A stretch of DNA of 64,000 nt from Pseudoalteromonas rubra (GTDB lineage: Bacteria; Pseudomonadota; Gammaproteobacteria; Enterobacterales; Alteromonadaceae), in assembly GCF_005886805.2 (NCBI RefSeq), contig NZ_CP045429.1, positions 4,372,501 to 4,436,500 on the forward strand, in the 5' to 3' direction. A program made the translations under genes and the position numbers. Each line of letters begins with the position of its first letter. Within the stretch, counting starts at the first letter, position 1. Shown here piece after piece: positions 1 to 8,664 of this stretch. The notes below the pieces were generated by a model. That model searched no databases. It had not been told where the DNA came from and saw nothing but the letters and a program-made list of their open reading frames with translations.

Positions 1-737
1 ACAATGAAATCGGGATTTTCTGTACTTTCTCTTTGATTGTATGTCAGCGGGTTAAATTCAGCATCCGTGATACAGCCTCCAGCTTCTTCAACAATCACCT
101 GTGATGCCCCCGTGTCCCATTCACCGGTCGGCCCAACCCGTAAAAAGCAGTCAGCCTTTCCTTCAGCCACGATGCACGCCTTAAGCGAACAAGACCCCAG
201 TGCCACCGTATCAAACTGGCTGTTTAAATACTGACTTACAGCCTCAATTTTTTGCCTGCGGCTCACAGCCAGAGTCAGGGTGCTTTTCGGGGCAACAGAA
301 ATCGGCTCATCGCGTCCAGCAATACGCTTAAACGCACCACCCTGATGAGTAGCAAAATAGGTCACGTCTTTTGCCGGCCAATGGATCACACCAAGCACAG
401 GCTGATTGTTCTCAATCAGCGCTATGTTGACTGCAAAATCGCCACTTTCAAGAATGAACTCTCCGGTACCGTCCATAGGGTCCAGCAGCCAGTAACGTTG
501 CCAGTGTTGTCGATTCTCTAGCGGGGGAATGGGTGTCTCTTCTGACATGATCGGTACATCTGGGGCCAGGGCTTGAAGCCCAGCGGTCAGTACTTCATTC
601 GAAGCCAAATCGGCAGCCGTCACTGGCGTATGATCTGACTTTTCCCGCGCACCTATGTCGTCTTGCTGATAGATGGCCATGATCGCTTGCCCAGCCTGTT
701 CAGCAAGCGCAATACAGGGCTCTAAAAATGACTGCAT
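1..737 (-). CDS. cysQ: 3'(2'),5'-bisphosphate nucleotidase CysQ (3' end cut by window)
   Basis: Inositol-monophosphatase-superfamily enzyme that removes a phosphate from 3'-phosphoadenosine 5'-phosphate (PAP), the by-product of sulfate assimilation. The reading frame is open from an ATG at 735-737 to the left window edge (about 245 residues), and the last visible residues match the family C-terminus, so only a few codons are missing. Visible metal-site motifs are the SEE segment (about residues 65-67), DPMDGTGEF (86-94, family DPLDGTKEF) and WDTGAS near the C-terminus. The start codon overlaps the stop of the upstream nudE gene as TAATG, so the two are translationally coupled, the usual nudE-cysQ order in gammaproteobacteria. 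Family assignment is strong; substrate preference is inferred. Confidence 0.93.
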   Translation of the reverse strand, partial: MQSFLEPCIALAEQAGQAIMAIYQQDDIGAREKSDHTPVTAADLASNEVLTAGLQALAPDVPIMSEETPIPPLENRQHWQRYWLLDPMDGTGEFILESGDFAVNIALIENNQPVLGVIHWPAKDVTYFATHQGGAFKRIAGRDEPISVAPKSTLTLAVSRRQKIEAVSQYLNSQFDTVALGSCSLKACIVAEGKADCFLRVGPTGEWDTGASQVIVEEAGGCITDAEFNPLTYNQRESTENPDFI

Positions 738-1300
738 TAAGCCTCCGTTGTCAGGTACTGTTGCAGTAACAACAACGCGGCGACACTACGGGCTTCTGTA
801 AAGTCAGGCTGACTCAGTAACCCTTGCCATTGCGACATGGGCCACTTCACCACCACCAGCGGTTCAGGCTCATCACCAGCCAATTGCTCCGGATATAAAT
901 CCTGGGCCACTAAAATATGCATTCTGGCATTAAAGTAGCTGGGTGCCAGTGATAAGGTTTTCAAATCACAAAATTGATGAGCGCCAAAGCCAACTTCTTC
1001 TTTTAACTCACGATTTCCCGCTTCAATCGGGGTTTCCCCCGGATCAATCAGCCCTTTTGGAAAGCCAAGCTGATAATCATGTGTCCCCGCACAGTATTCT
1101 CTCACTAATAGTAGCTCATTTTCGGCTGATATGGGCACTATCATTACGGCACCCCGGCCGCCGCCACGAACACGTTCATACTCACGGCGCTCACCATTAG
1201 AAAATGACAGCGACAGTGACTCAACCGTAAAGAGCTTACTTTTTGCGACAACCTCAGAGGCTATTATCTCAGGGGGAATTGGGTGCTTTTTCTGTGACAT
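737..1300 (-). CDS. nudE: ADP-sugar/NADH pyrophosphatase NudE (Nudix hydrolase)
   Basis: Cytosolic Nudix hydrolase of the NudE type, which cleaves ADP-ribose, Ap3A and NADH-like dinucleotides. The Nudix box is complete at residues 83-105: G83, E89, R97-E98 and E101-E102 sit in the GX5EX7REUXEEXGU pattern. Length (187 aa) equals that of the E. coli enzyme. It is the first gene of a two-gene unit with cysQ and starts divergently from the yrfG-type nucleotidase; the 61-bp gap at 1301-1361 must hold both promoters. Nothing unusual is seen. Confidence 0.92.
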   Translation of the reverse strand: MSQKKHPIPPEIIASEVVAKSKLFTVESLSLSFSNGERREYERVRGGGRGAVMIVPISAENELLLVREYCAGTHDYQLGFPKGLIDPGETPIEAGNRELKEEVGFGAHQFCDLKTLSLAPSYFNARMHILVAQDLYPEQLAGDEPEPLVVVKWPMSQWQGLLSQPDFTEARSVAALLLLQQYLTTEA

Positions 1301-1361
1301 AGAGATTATTTTGCTATCATGGCGATTAACCTCATCATAAAGCCTTTACAGGTAAAAGCCT

Positions 1362-2018
1362 ATGTTAAATTGGTCAAAGATCGATACTGTGTTGCTGGAT
1401 ATGGACGGCACGTTACTCGACCTGCATTTTGATAATCATTTTTGGCTCGACGTGATCCCAAAAGCCCATGCCGTTAAGCAAGGTCTGACACTCGAACAAG
1501 CCCGGGCTGATATTCTCGCGCGCTATGAAGCTGTCATGGGACAGATTGAGTGGTATTGCCTGGATTACTGGCAACAACAACTTCAATTGCCCATTATGGA
1601 ACTCAAGCGCGAGATCCAGCATCTGATTTCTGTTCGAGAGGATGTACCAGCATTTTTACAAGCATTAAAAGCAGCCGGAAAAGAGTTGATTTTACTCACC
1701 AATGCGCACCCGGATAGCTTAAGTCTTAAAGTAGAAAGAACCCAGTTTGACCAATACCTGGATAAATTAATTTCAACGCACAGCTATGGGGTGAGTAAGG
1801 AAAGCCAGCAGCTATGGCAACAGGTTCAGGCTGATCTGGGGTTTGATAAAGACCGCACCTTATTTGTCGATGACAGTCTGGCGGTGTTGGCCGCAGCAAA
1901 AGAGTATGGCATCGGGCATTTACTGGCCATCGCGAATCCGGATAGCCAGCAACCTCACAACGACATCACTGACTACCCGGCCATTTGCGACTACCGCACG
2001 TTACTACCGATCAGCTGA
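1362..2018 (+). CDS. yrfG: HAD-family GMP/IMP nucleotidase, YrfG type
   Basis: Haloacid dehalogenase-superfamily phosphatase of 218 aa. HAD motif I is DMDGT (D13 nucleophile, D15 acid), motif II lies in LLTNAHPDS (about 112-120), and the VDDS motif IV aspartates follow near residue 168. The segment after motif I (LLDLHFDNHFW) is characteristic of the YrfG 5'-nucleotidase group, which prefers GMP and IMP. It is convergent with the dUTPase gene: its stop at 2016-2018 directly abuts that gene's stop at 2019. The HAD assignment is certain; nucleotide specificity comes from homology. Confidence 0.87.
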   Translation: MLNWSKIDTVLLDMDGTLLDLHFDNHFWLDVIPKAHAVKQGLTLEQARADILARYEAVMGQIEWYCLDYWQQQLQLPIMELKREIQHLISVREDVPAFLQALKAAGKELILLTNAHPDSLSLKVERTQFDQYLDKLISTHSYGVSKESQQLWQQVQADLGFDKDRTLFVDDSLAVLAAAKEYGIGHLLAIANPDSQQPHNDITDYPAICDYRTLLPIS

Positions 2019-2639
2019 TCAGCCTGGGTAGCGTGCTTGCAAGCCCTGATATACCTGCTTAGCAAAGTCTGGATGTTCTGTATCCAGGCTTTTCACAACT
2101 TCAACCAGGTGCTCATTGTCTTCTTTACCCTGCCACTCTTTGATGTAGCTACCATCTTTATATCCATGGTCCTGGCGGAAGAAATTCAGGGTGTTTTTAC
2201 CCACATATCCCCGATATAGATCGTCGATGCTCATACCAATCTGCTGCATACACCCTGCAAAAGCGGCGGCATTGAAGGTTTTGTCGGCCACAGCCGATGC
2301 AGCAAGGACTTCCAGCGTTGCCTTAAAATCTTCGGCATACAAAGGCTGAGACAACTCACTATCCAACTGTGCTGCCAGTGCCTCATAAGTCGTTTCACCA
2401 TCAATGCGCAGTGACAGGCCAAAGTGGAAGATGTCGACCAACTCCAGGATCACTTGCTCAGTATCCGGGGTTTGCTTCTTCCACCACTTCCAACCGTAGT
2501 GGTCCAACATTTCTGCACACTCAACCCAGATGGCCCGGTACCATTCAAACCCCTGGCTGAACCATTGCTCATGCACTTTGGTATTCATGGCGTTTTGCAT
2601 CTCTAGCATCACAACCAGCTTTGCACTATTCGCAGACAT
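2019..2639 (-). CDS. Dimeric all-alpha dUTP diphosphatase (dUTPase_2 / MazG-like)
   Basis: A 206-aa all-alpha NTP pyrophosphatase that would hydrolyse dUTP to dUMP and keep uracil out of DNA. The two acidic metal-binding motifs of the family are visible: E40-C-A-E43 and E66-L-V-D69, separated by a tryptophan-rich helix (WKWWKK). This is the dimeric dUTPase type, unrelated to the trimeric beta dUTPase (Dut). The annotated start is an ATG at 2637-2639; internal methionines at residues 11 and 14 are alternatives. It is convergent with the yrfG-type gene. Confidence 0.85.
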   Translation of the reverse strand: MSANSAKLVVMLEMQNAMNTKVHEQWFSQGFEWYRAIWVECAEMLDHYGWKWWKKQTPDTEQVILELVDIFHFGLSLRIDGETTYEALAAQLDSELSQPLYAEDFKATLEVLAASAVADKTFNAAAFAGCMQQIGMSIDDLYRGYVGKNTLNFFRQDHGYKDGSYIKEWQGKEDNEHLVEVVKSLDTEHPDFAKQVYQGLQARYPG

Positions 2640-2770
2640 ATTTGGGCTCTCACTCTCACTATTCAGTCAAAGCGCTATGATACCCACACAGTGGTGCAAA
2701 TGCCATGATGAAAGCTTTTTTGCTCTGCCCCGTTCTATTAGGAGTCATAAATACATTTTTGAGGTTTTAC

Positions 2771-3412
2771 ATGCGATCCATACTTCTTGCGATAACACTC
2801 TCAGTCTCGCAATTACTGTCTTTTTCTCTGTCAGCTGCACAAGCCACTAACATCAGTGATCACCCGGAGAAGGTATCCCCCTTGCTTCCTGGCCTCACAG
2901 CCCCTGCTTTAACGCTGCAGGATAACAATGCCAAGGCCATCGATCTGAGCAAGCTGTATCAGGACAAAACCACTGTTTTGGTGGTGTATCGTGGTGGCTG
3001 GTGCCCCTATTGCTCTCGTCAGTTGGCTGGACTACAAAAAATTGAAAAGCAAATTGTTGAGCTAGATGCACAGATAGTTGCGGTTTCACCGGACAGCCCA
3101 CAAGCATTGAGTAAAAGTACCATCAGTTCACCCAATTACCGGTTACTCTCAGATAACCAGCTGGCTTTAACTCAGGCACTGGGACTGGCATATTACCTTG
3201 ATGACAAAACCGCAAAAGCCTATCGCGACCGCATGGGTGTACAGTTTGTCGACCTGGATGGCAAAAGCCGAGTGGCACTGCCAGTACCTGCTGTCTTTGT
3301 CATTGATAAAGCGGGTCTGGTACAGTTTCAGTATGCCAACCCCAATTACAAAGTGCGTCTGGAAGAAAGTGTACTGCTAGCAGCAGTCCGTGCCGCCAGT
3401 AATCTGAAATAA
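2771..3412 (+). CDS. Exported thioredoxin-fold (AhpC/TSA-like) oxidoreductase
   Basis: A 213-aa peroxiredoxin-like protein with an N-terminal signal peptide (hydrophobic residues about 3-20, followed by SAAQA). The thioredoxin fold carries a C78-P-Y-C81 motif in GGWCPYCSRQL, so it resembles the AhpC/TSA family of periplasmic disulfide or peroxide-handling proteins. The frame is open from 2705, but I chose the ATG at 2771: GAGG lies about seven bases ahead of it and the signal peptide then begins properly. It is convergent with the cti gene across a small hairpin at 3418-3435. The exact redox substrate is unknown. Confidence 0.8.
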   Translation: MRSILLAITLSVSQLLSFSLSAAQATNISDHPEKVSPLLPGLTAPALTLQDNNAKAIDLSKLYQDKTTVLVVYRGGWCPYCSRQLAGLQKIEKQIVELDAQIVAVSPDSPQALSKSTISSPNYRLLSDNQLALTQALGLAYYLDDKTAKAYRDRMGVQFVDLDGKSRVALPVPAVFVIDKAGLVQFQYANPNYKVRLEESVLLAAVRAASNLK

Positions 3413-3417
3413 TCATC

Positions 3418-3435
3418 AGCGGGCCTGAGCCCGCT
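3418..3435. terminator. GC-rich hairpin between convergent genes
   Basis: A perfect 7-bp stem (AGCGGGC / GCCCGCT) with a CTGA loop lies between the ends of the thioredoxin-fold gene and cti. There is no clear U-run on either strand, so it is at best a weak bidirectional terminator. Confidence 0.45.
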
Positions 3436-3440
3436 GTTAG

Positions 3441-5777
3441 TTACCTGTTTTCCAATCGGTTGTAGTCAAACAATCCGTACTCTACACCCCGCAGGTCACG
3501 GGCAACACGGTGCAATAGGTCACTGTATTGCCAAAACTGCGGGTGTGTTCTACGGATCCCAAACGTGGCTTTTAGCATCCGGTAATCCGACTCGCTACGC
3601 ACCTCACCTAGCTGTTGCACAAAAGCGTCTATATGCGCCTGATTCGGCAGGTGCCAGATAGCTTCCGGGTAGTCACCGATAAACCCTGGTACCACAGTCG
3701 CAGTGTCTTCTTCGTACGCACGCTGACCTTCCTCATTCAGCAAACTCGAAATATTAAAGTGCGCATTGTGGTGGATCAGGGTGTAGGGCTGATGCTCGCC
3801 TTTGCCATCAACAGCCAAAATAAACGACACCTGAGGCAGCTGATTAATCGCGCGCACGGGCAGTGTATTGAGTGGTTGCAGTGCTGCCGGAACGGCGGTG
3901 TAATCGTAGGCCTCATTCAGAACCGGCTTCAGGTGCGCTTTTAACATGTCATACAATTCTGCCTGTGGGTCATCGCTGTGATAGTGGATCCCAGACGGCG
4001 CCCCCAGTAATGACTTGCGATTAATGAACTCACTGAGACTCAAATGAGATTTACGATACCAGTGCTGTTTAATCGCCTGACGCTGACTCAGCGGCAGTAA
4101 ATTCAGAAAGTTCTGCTCGCCTTCAAGACGCAAAAAATCCATATATAACCGAGTCACCAACTGATGACCAATATTCCCATACACATCAAAGCCCGCGACC
4201 AGTAAGTAATGGATCCGCTCAAACAAAGCATAATCCAGCACCCAGGTCGTTTTGGGAGCTTGCCCAATGAACCCTTTCACCACGGTGGCGCTGTCAAAGT
4301 GGCGGAATATGGTCAATGCGGCATTCTGATTGTGTCCTTCTCCTTGCCAGATCAGGTCAAGGTTAAGCTGCTTGCCATCGGCAAATACCTGATTAGACAG
4401 GGCCGTTTTGGCTTCCAAATAATCATGCTGGCGCTTGGCATACTTCGCCCAGCTCGATAAAGGCAAAACATTACTCTGCTCTGCCGCTGGTAGGAGCAAG
4501 TCATCATCATGACGGGTAAGCAATTGCGCCACGGCCGGCGACGCATTTTTCTCAGGGTCCACAAAAGCCACCCAGAAGTGGTCGTTGATCACGTTCAGGG
4601 CTATCTGACCACGACACACCGGGCCTTTAATAAAACCTTTGACGATCAGTTCCGCTTCATCGAGCATAAATTGATACCGTGACTTCACAGGGATCGCCGC
4701 AAACACTTTAAAGGGGTTCGCTGCCAGTTTAGGGGCGTAGCCCGGTAACTGTGGCACCTGATAATCACTGTGAATAAATTGCGTCTGCAAGCGTGCCAGT
4801 TTGTCGTCATTCAGTGCCAGCGGCATATGCGTTTTAGACAGGATAGTGCTGCGTACCTGCATAAAACGATAATAAACCCGTGCGATTTTGGGGTCATCAA
4901 ATGGCCTGACCGTCGCAATAAGTTCAATGGGCTCACCCGGTGGCGTCTTAGAGCGCACTAACTTAAAAAAGGCATCGCCACCCAGGCGGTCAAAATAAGC
5001 ATTCGCCAGATACCAATGTTCATAAATATAACGGGCGGCAAGGCGAGACTTATTGTCATCCTGATTTAAAAAGCTTTCCCACTTTGCAGCCGCCAATTGC
5101 TCATTCGCATTGGGTGGGGCAATCTGGCTCATCGGCGAGCCTTGCTTGATCCATTCAGTGAGTTGTGTAAATTCACTGTTCGTTAGTGCCGGCAAACCAT
5201 AGGGCATACCTGCATGCGGCTGCTCTTTAGCATAGTCTGGATACTCATCCATCGTCGGACAGGTCTGCGCTCTGTCTAATGAAAAGTCATAGTGTTGAGG
5301 CAACAGCCCTTGCTGAGCAAACGGCTGCGTATGTTTGAGCAGTAAGCTATTATACAGCACACTGCCATTGAGGTTGGCATACTCCGTTTGTACGCGCTCA
5401 TTGAGAATAGGGGTAAAACCCTTCTCACGCCATTGTGATGTAGACTGCGCATCAAACAGTAAGCGGGTTGGAGATTCGGCCAGCAAGCGGGTGCCATCAT
5501 ACACTCGGGTTTTACTTACCCCCCGATCTATGCCTTCTGGTGAGCTCAATTTAAGCTGACAGGGCGCATCATAACAGCCATGGCATACCACACACCGGGT
5601 ATCCAGAATTGGCTTAATATCACTTAGGTAAGCCGCGCCGTGCGGCTCTGATTGCGGTTGGATACGCTGTTGCACCTGCTGTGGTCCAAACAAATCATCG
5701 TAATGATTCATACCCAATGCCACACACCCGCTTAAAAACGTAACTAAGCCAATCAGTATCCAGCCCGATCTGCGCAT
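3441..5777 (-). CDS. cti: Periplasmic fatty acid cis/trans isomerase Cti
   Basis: Haem-containing isomerase that converts cis-unsaturated membrane phospholipid acyl chains to trans, a fast response to solvent, heat or osmotic stress. The 778-aa length is typical. A lipoprotein-like signal (lipobox LSGC, C18) precedes the cytochrome-c type motif C62-V-V-C65-H66, which binds haem covalently in the periplasm. The rest is the large Cti domain with several repeated VxGFIG/KGFI motifs (for example VVKGFIGQAP and VVPGFIGDYP). Its ATG overlaps the stop of the upstream 123-aa gene as TAATG, so its translation is coupled to that gene. Confidence 0.93.
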   Translation of the reverse strand: MRRSGWILIGLVTFLSGCVALGMNHYDDLFGPQQVQQRIQPQSEPHGAAYLSDIKPILDTRCVVCHGCYDAPCQLKLSSPEGIDRGVSKTRVYDGTRLLAESPTRLLFDAQSTSQWREKGFTPILNERVQTEYANLNGSVLYNSLLLKHTQPFAQQGLLPQHYDFSLDRAQTCPTMDEYPDYAKEQPHAGMPYGLPALTNSEFTQLTEWIKQGSPMSQIAPPNANEQLAAAKWESFLNQDDNKSRLAARYIYEHWYLANAYFDRLGGDAFFKLVRSKTPPGEPIELIATVRPFDDPKIARVYYRFMQVRSTILSKTHMPLALNDDKLARLQTQFIHSDYQVPQLPGYAPKLAANPFKVFAAIPVKSRYQFMLDEAELIVKGFIKGPVCRGQIALNVINDHFWVAFVDPEKNASPAVAQLLTRHDDDLLLPAAEQSNVLPLSSWAKYAKRQHDYLEAKTALSNQVFADGKQLNLDLIWQGEGHNQNAALTIFRHFDSATVVKGFIGQAPKTTWVLDYALFERIHYLLVAGFDVYGNIGHQLVTRLYMDFLRLEGEQNFLNLLPLSQRQAIKQHWYRKSHLSLSEFINRKSLLGAPSGIHYHSDDPQAELYDMLKAHLKPVLNEAYDYTAVPAALQPLNTLPVRAINQLPQVSFILAVDGKGEHQPYTLIHHNAHFNISSLLNEEGQRAYEEDTATVVPGFIGDYPEAIWHLPNQAHIDAFVQQLGEVRSESDYRMLKATFGIRRTHPQFWQYSDLLHRVARDLRGVEYGLFDYNRLENR

Positions 5778-6148
5778 TACTCATCCTCTTCGTCATCAAG
5801 CCCTAAATCGAATGTGGGCATCATTTCCATTGGTGGAGAAACAAACACAACCTCGCTTTCACAGCTCAATACGGCACTCAGTACCGGACCGTGATTAAGC
5901 AACAACTGCGCCTGGTGGCCATGGCTCAAAACCTCAGCCACTTGGTGTTCGATATTACTGACTTGATAACCTTCAAGTGGAATACTCACACTTTGCTCGG
6001 GGGCGGGGTTCTGACAAAGATTGGCCAGTAGATTGGCATCCAGAATAACTTCCAGTGTCAGGTCAGGCTGCGCGATATCGCGCTCAGCCAGATTATCATC
6101 CAGTTTAAACAGAGGCAGGTTTAGTGGGGTGTTTTCTTGAAGTTCCAT
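5777..6148 (-). CDS. Small acidic protein translationally coupled to cti
   Basis: A 123-aa protein without signal peptide or membrane segment. It is acidic and ends in an Asp/Glu tail (GLDDEEDE); the middle (about residues 60-100) alternates hydrophobic and polar residues like a beta-rich domain. I recognise no family. It starts at the ATG at 6146-6148 and its stop overlaps the cti start (TAATG), so it is the first gene of the pair. The coupling suggests, but does not prove, a role linked to Cti or its regulation; the lack of an export signal argues against a direct periplasmic subunit. Confidence 0.7.
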   Translation of the reverse strand: MELQENTPLNLPLFKLDDNLAERDIAQPDLTLEVILDANLLANLCQNPAPEQSVSIPLEGYQVSNIEHQVAEVLSHGHQAQLLLNHGPVLSAVLSCESEVVFVSPPMEMMPTFDLGLDDEEDE

Positions 6149-6225
6149 GAAAATTAGCTCATTTATGCAAATACCTGCCCGAAGTTTAGCACAAATTTGC
6201 CCCTTTCCGGTGTACTACCCGGCAC

Positions 6226-6891
6226 TTACCAAGGCAGACGATCACCATTGGCATGCCAAAATCCACCACTGGTTTCTAATTTCAACTCATCGATGCGTTG
6301 GATCAAACGCTGTGCAGCCTCCGCGGGAGAAATATCACCCGCATAATTGACCATTTGGGTCTGCACAAACCCTGGGTGTAGTAGCGCCACAGCAATCCCA
6401 TGCGGCTTTAGCTCATGCGCCAGACTCACCCCAGCCGCATTCAGCGCCGCTTTGGACATACGATAGCCTATATAAGCACCCGAGCCATTGTCCTCAATGG
6501 AGCCCATTCGGCTGGTGATCATCGCCACCTTGCCCCCCGCAGTTAGATTGCGCAGCAACGCATGCGTAACACGCACTGGTGCGACGGCATTGACCATCAG
6601 CTGCTGTTCCAAAGTGGTAAAATCCATCTGTTGCAGGGTTTCATTGTGAAAAATGCCAGCATTATTAATCAGTATGTCAATAACCTGGTCTCCAAGAGCT
6701 GATGACAGTGTGCGCACATCTTCGGCAATACTAACGTCAATGCCATCAAGGACTGTCACGCCTAGCGACTGAAGCTCTTCCGATGTACGACGCACTAAGG
6801 CCGTTACCCGATCACCCGCTGCTACATAATGTCGGCATAACTCCAAACCAATACCACGGTTAGCGCCGGTGATCACCACATGTTTTGACAT
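6226..6891 (-). CDS. Short-chain dehydrogenase/reductase (SDR)
   Basis: A classical cytosolic SDR of 221 aa. The Rossmann glycine motif GANRGIG is at residues 8-14, the NNAG motif at about 75, and the catalytic Ser-Tyr-Lys set is present (SR after ITS, then Y-R-M-S-K). The basic residue in the glycine motif suggests NADP(H) preference. The sequence resembles the bacterial C-factor/sniffer-type SDRs that act on carbonyl compounds; the substrate is unknown. It is followed leftwards by the unrelated two-gene cti unit after a 77-bp gap. Confidence 0.88.
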   Translation of the reverse strand: MSKHVVITGANRGIGLELCRHYVAAGDRVTALVRRTSEELQSLGVTVLDGIDVSIAEDVRTLSSALGDQVIDILINNAGIFHNETLQQMDFTTLEQQLMVNAVAPVRVTHALLRNLTAGGKVAMITSRMGSIEDNGSGAYIGYRMSKAALNAAGVSLAHELKPHGIAVALLHPGFVQTQMVNYAGDISPAEAAQRLIQRIDELKLETSGGFWHANGDRLPW

Positions 6892-7018
6892 ACCTTTCTC
6901 CTCGTTTATTTATCTGCGCTCACATTAGCATACCTGCCATTCTATAGATTGCAGTGATTACTTTCAGCCTCACCAGGTTCTGCTACCTTTAAAGGACGCC
7001 AGTTAAGGGAGTACACTC

Positions 7019-7744
7019 TTGCCACGATATTTCATCCTGATCGCCCTGTTGTGGCTGCCAGCTGCGCTAGCAAATACCTATCGTGTCAATATCAGCGAAG
7101 CTTTGTCATATACGCTCGGGCAGCAGCAAATCACAGCGATGTTCAGCGCCATTTATGCACCATTGGGGATCCAACCGGAATTTGAGTTCTTGCCAAGCGA
7201 GCGGGGCCTGCAATTGGTGAATGAGGGTGAACTGGATGCGGAAGCCGGACGCGTTGACTTAGTTGGTGCACGCTATGCTAATTTAATCGCTGTGCCTGCA
7301 CCACTCGGTCAACTCAAATTGATGCTGCTTTGTACAGATCCAAAGTACTGTGACCTGTCTTATGAAACAGACCTGGCAATCATTGCCGGTAATCTGATCA
7401 CAGTTTGGTTTTGTCAGCAGCACCAGCTCAATTGTAACCGGGTCCAGAATGACATATCAGCCTATCAGGCACTGAGCCGTGGCCGCGTCAATCGGATATT
7501 AGCCACAGATAAATATGCCTTGGGCTCCTTATGTGAGTCCGGATTGACCACACTGTATAGTAAAACGGCCTCAGCACGTACTTTTACCATCTATCATTAT
7601 GTTCATAAAAAGCACCAGGCTCTGGTACCGAAACTCAGTGCCCACATAAAAGCAATAAGAAAAAGCGGACAACTCAGGCAATATGCAGAGCGACTGGAAA
7701 ACGCCTTTTCTCAGTGTCAGGGGCAGCTGATCTCACTAGACTAA
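7019..7744 (+). CDS. Periplasmic solute-binding-like protein (ABC-type amino acid SBP fold)
   Basis: A 241-aa exported protein with a signal peptide ending around LAN (residue 19). The remaining sequence follows the SBP_bac_3 pattern of small periplasmic binding proteins common in Alteromonadales (FEFLPSERGLQLVNEGELDAEAGR is a typical lobe-1 segment, here given as positions about 57-80). The start is a TTG at 7019-7021: a strong ribosome site (AAGGGAG) lies seven bases upstream and no ATG fits the signal peptide. No permease or ATPase gene is adjacent, so it may serve sensing rather than transport. Confidence 0.75.
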   Translation: MPRYFILIALLWLPAALANTYRVNISEALSYTLGQQQITAMFSAIYAPLGIQPEFEFLPSERGLQLVNEGELDAEAGRVDLVGARYANLIAVPAPLGQLKLMLLCTDPKYCDLSYETDLAIIAGNLITVWFCQQHQLNCNRVQNDISAYQALSRGRVNRILATDKYALGSLCESGLTTLYSKTASARTFTIYHYVHKKHQALVPKLSAHIKAIRKSGQLRQYAERLENAFSQCQGQLISLD

Positions 7745-7777
7745 AGAACAGGCGGTCGTACCTTAGCCATATGTGAG

Positions 7778-8581
7778 TTAAGGTTCAATGTCATGCATTT
7801 GAGATTGAATAATTGAAAAGACAGCCCCCTGAGGGTCAGTGATCACAGCAAATCGACCAACCTGAGGGATATCCGTCGGCGGCACACACACTTGCCCACC
7901 CAGAGTCCGGGCTTTATCGGCCATGGCATCGCAATCCAGCACTGCAAAGTAGGCCATCCAATGTGCGGGGATCTCATCTCCCCATTCTTCACTCATCTGT
8001 AACATGCCCGCCACAACTGTGTCGCGTGCGCTGAACAACACATAATCCATGCCTTCCATAGGCTTATCTTGCGCCTGCCAACCCAGTAGTGCACTGTAAA
8101 ATGCCCTACTTTTTTGGCTACTCCGTGTCGCCAACTCAAACCAATAAGGCACATTAGCTTCCAGCTCTCGGTGGCACCCCGGGTGCTCTTTTGCCTGCCA
8201 AAGCGCAAAATGGGCCCCCTCTGCGGGTTCCTGTAACATCACCATTCTGCCCGCTTCAGGCACATCATGCGGGCCGGCAATGATTTCAGCGCCCAGTGCC
8301 TGGGCTCTGTCAGCCATCTCATCCACATTCTCAACCGCGATATAGCTCAGCCACTGGCTCTGCGCACCCGCTTCTTTCTGCTGCGGCATCATCTGATACA
8401 TAGCCGCAATATCATCGCCCTGTTTTTGCAGCATTGTATAATAAGTGCCCTCTCCAATTGGTTGATCGTCAAACCCCCAGTCAAAAAGTTGCGTGTAAAA
8501 GGCTTTCGCCTCCTGCCAATTGCTGGTGCACAGCTCTGCCCAGCAAAACGCCCCCACCCGGTTATAAGAAACTAATGCCAT
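7778..8581 (-). CDS. Two-domain VOC (glyoxalase/bleomycin resistance-like) protein
   Basis: A 267-aa protein built of two vicinal-oxygen-chelate domains in tandem (about residues 8-130 and 140-262). Each starts with the motif that pairs CWAEL or YWFEL with an A-x-x-FY helix, and each ends in a D/E-P-x-GA-x-F strand (EPAEGAHFALWQ, DPQGAVFSIIQ). This fits the family of uncharacterised glyoxalase-like proteins seen in many proteobacteria. The frame is open to 8635, but the ATG at 8579-8581 gives the conserved N-terminus MALVSYNRVG. Function is unknown. Confidence 0.82.
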   Translation of the reverse strand: MALVSYNRVGAFCWAELCTSNWQEAKAFYTQLFDWGFDDQPIGEGTYYTMLQKQGDDIAAMYQMMPQQKEAGAQSQWLSYIAVENVDEMADRAQALGAEIIAGPHDVPEAGRMVMLQEPAEGAHFALWQAKEHPGCHRELEANVPYWFELATRSSQKSRAFYSALLGWQAQDKPMEGMDYVLFSARDTVVAGMLQMSEEWGDEIPAHWMAYFAVLDCDAMADKARTLGGQVCVPPTDIPQVGRFAVITDPQGAVFSIIQSQMHDIEP

Positions 8582-8664
8582 ATTGCACCCACTGATAAAA
8601 TACCATTCACCGCTTAAGTGAAGCACTGGATACACGATTGAGCAATAATTAAGTCACCATGCAC

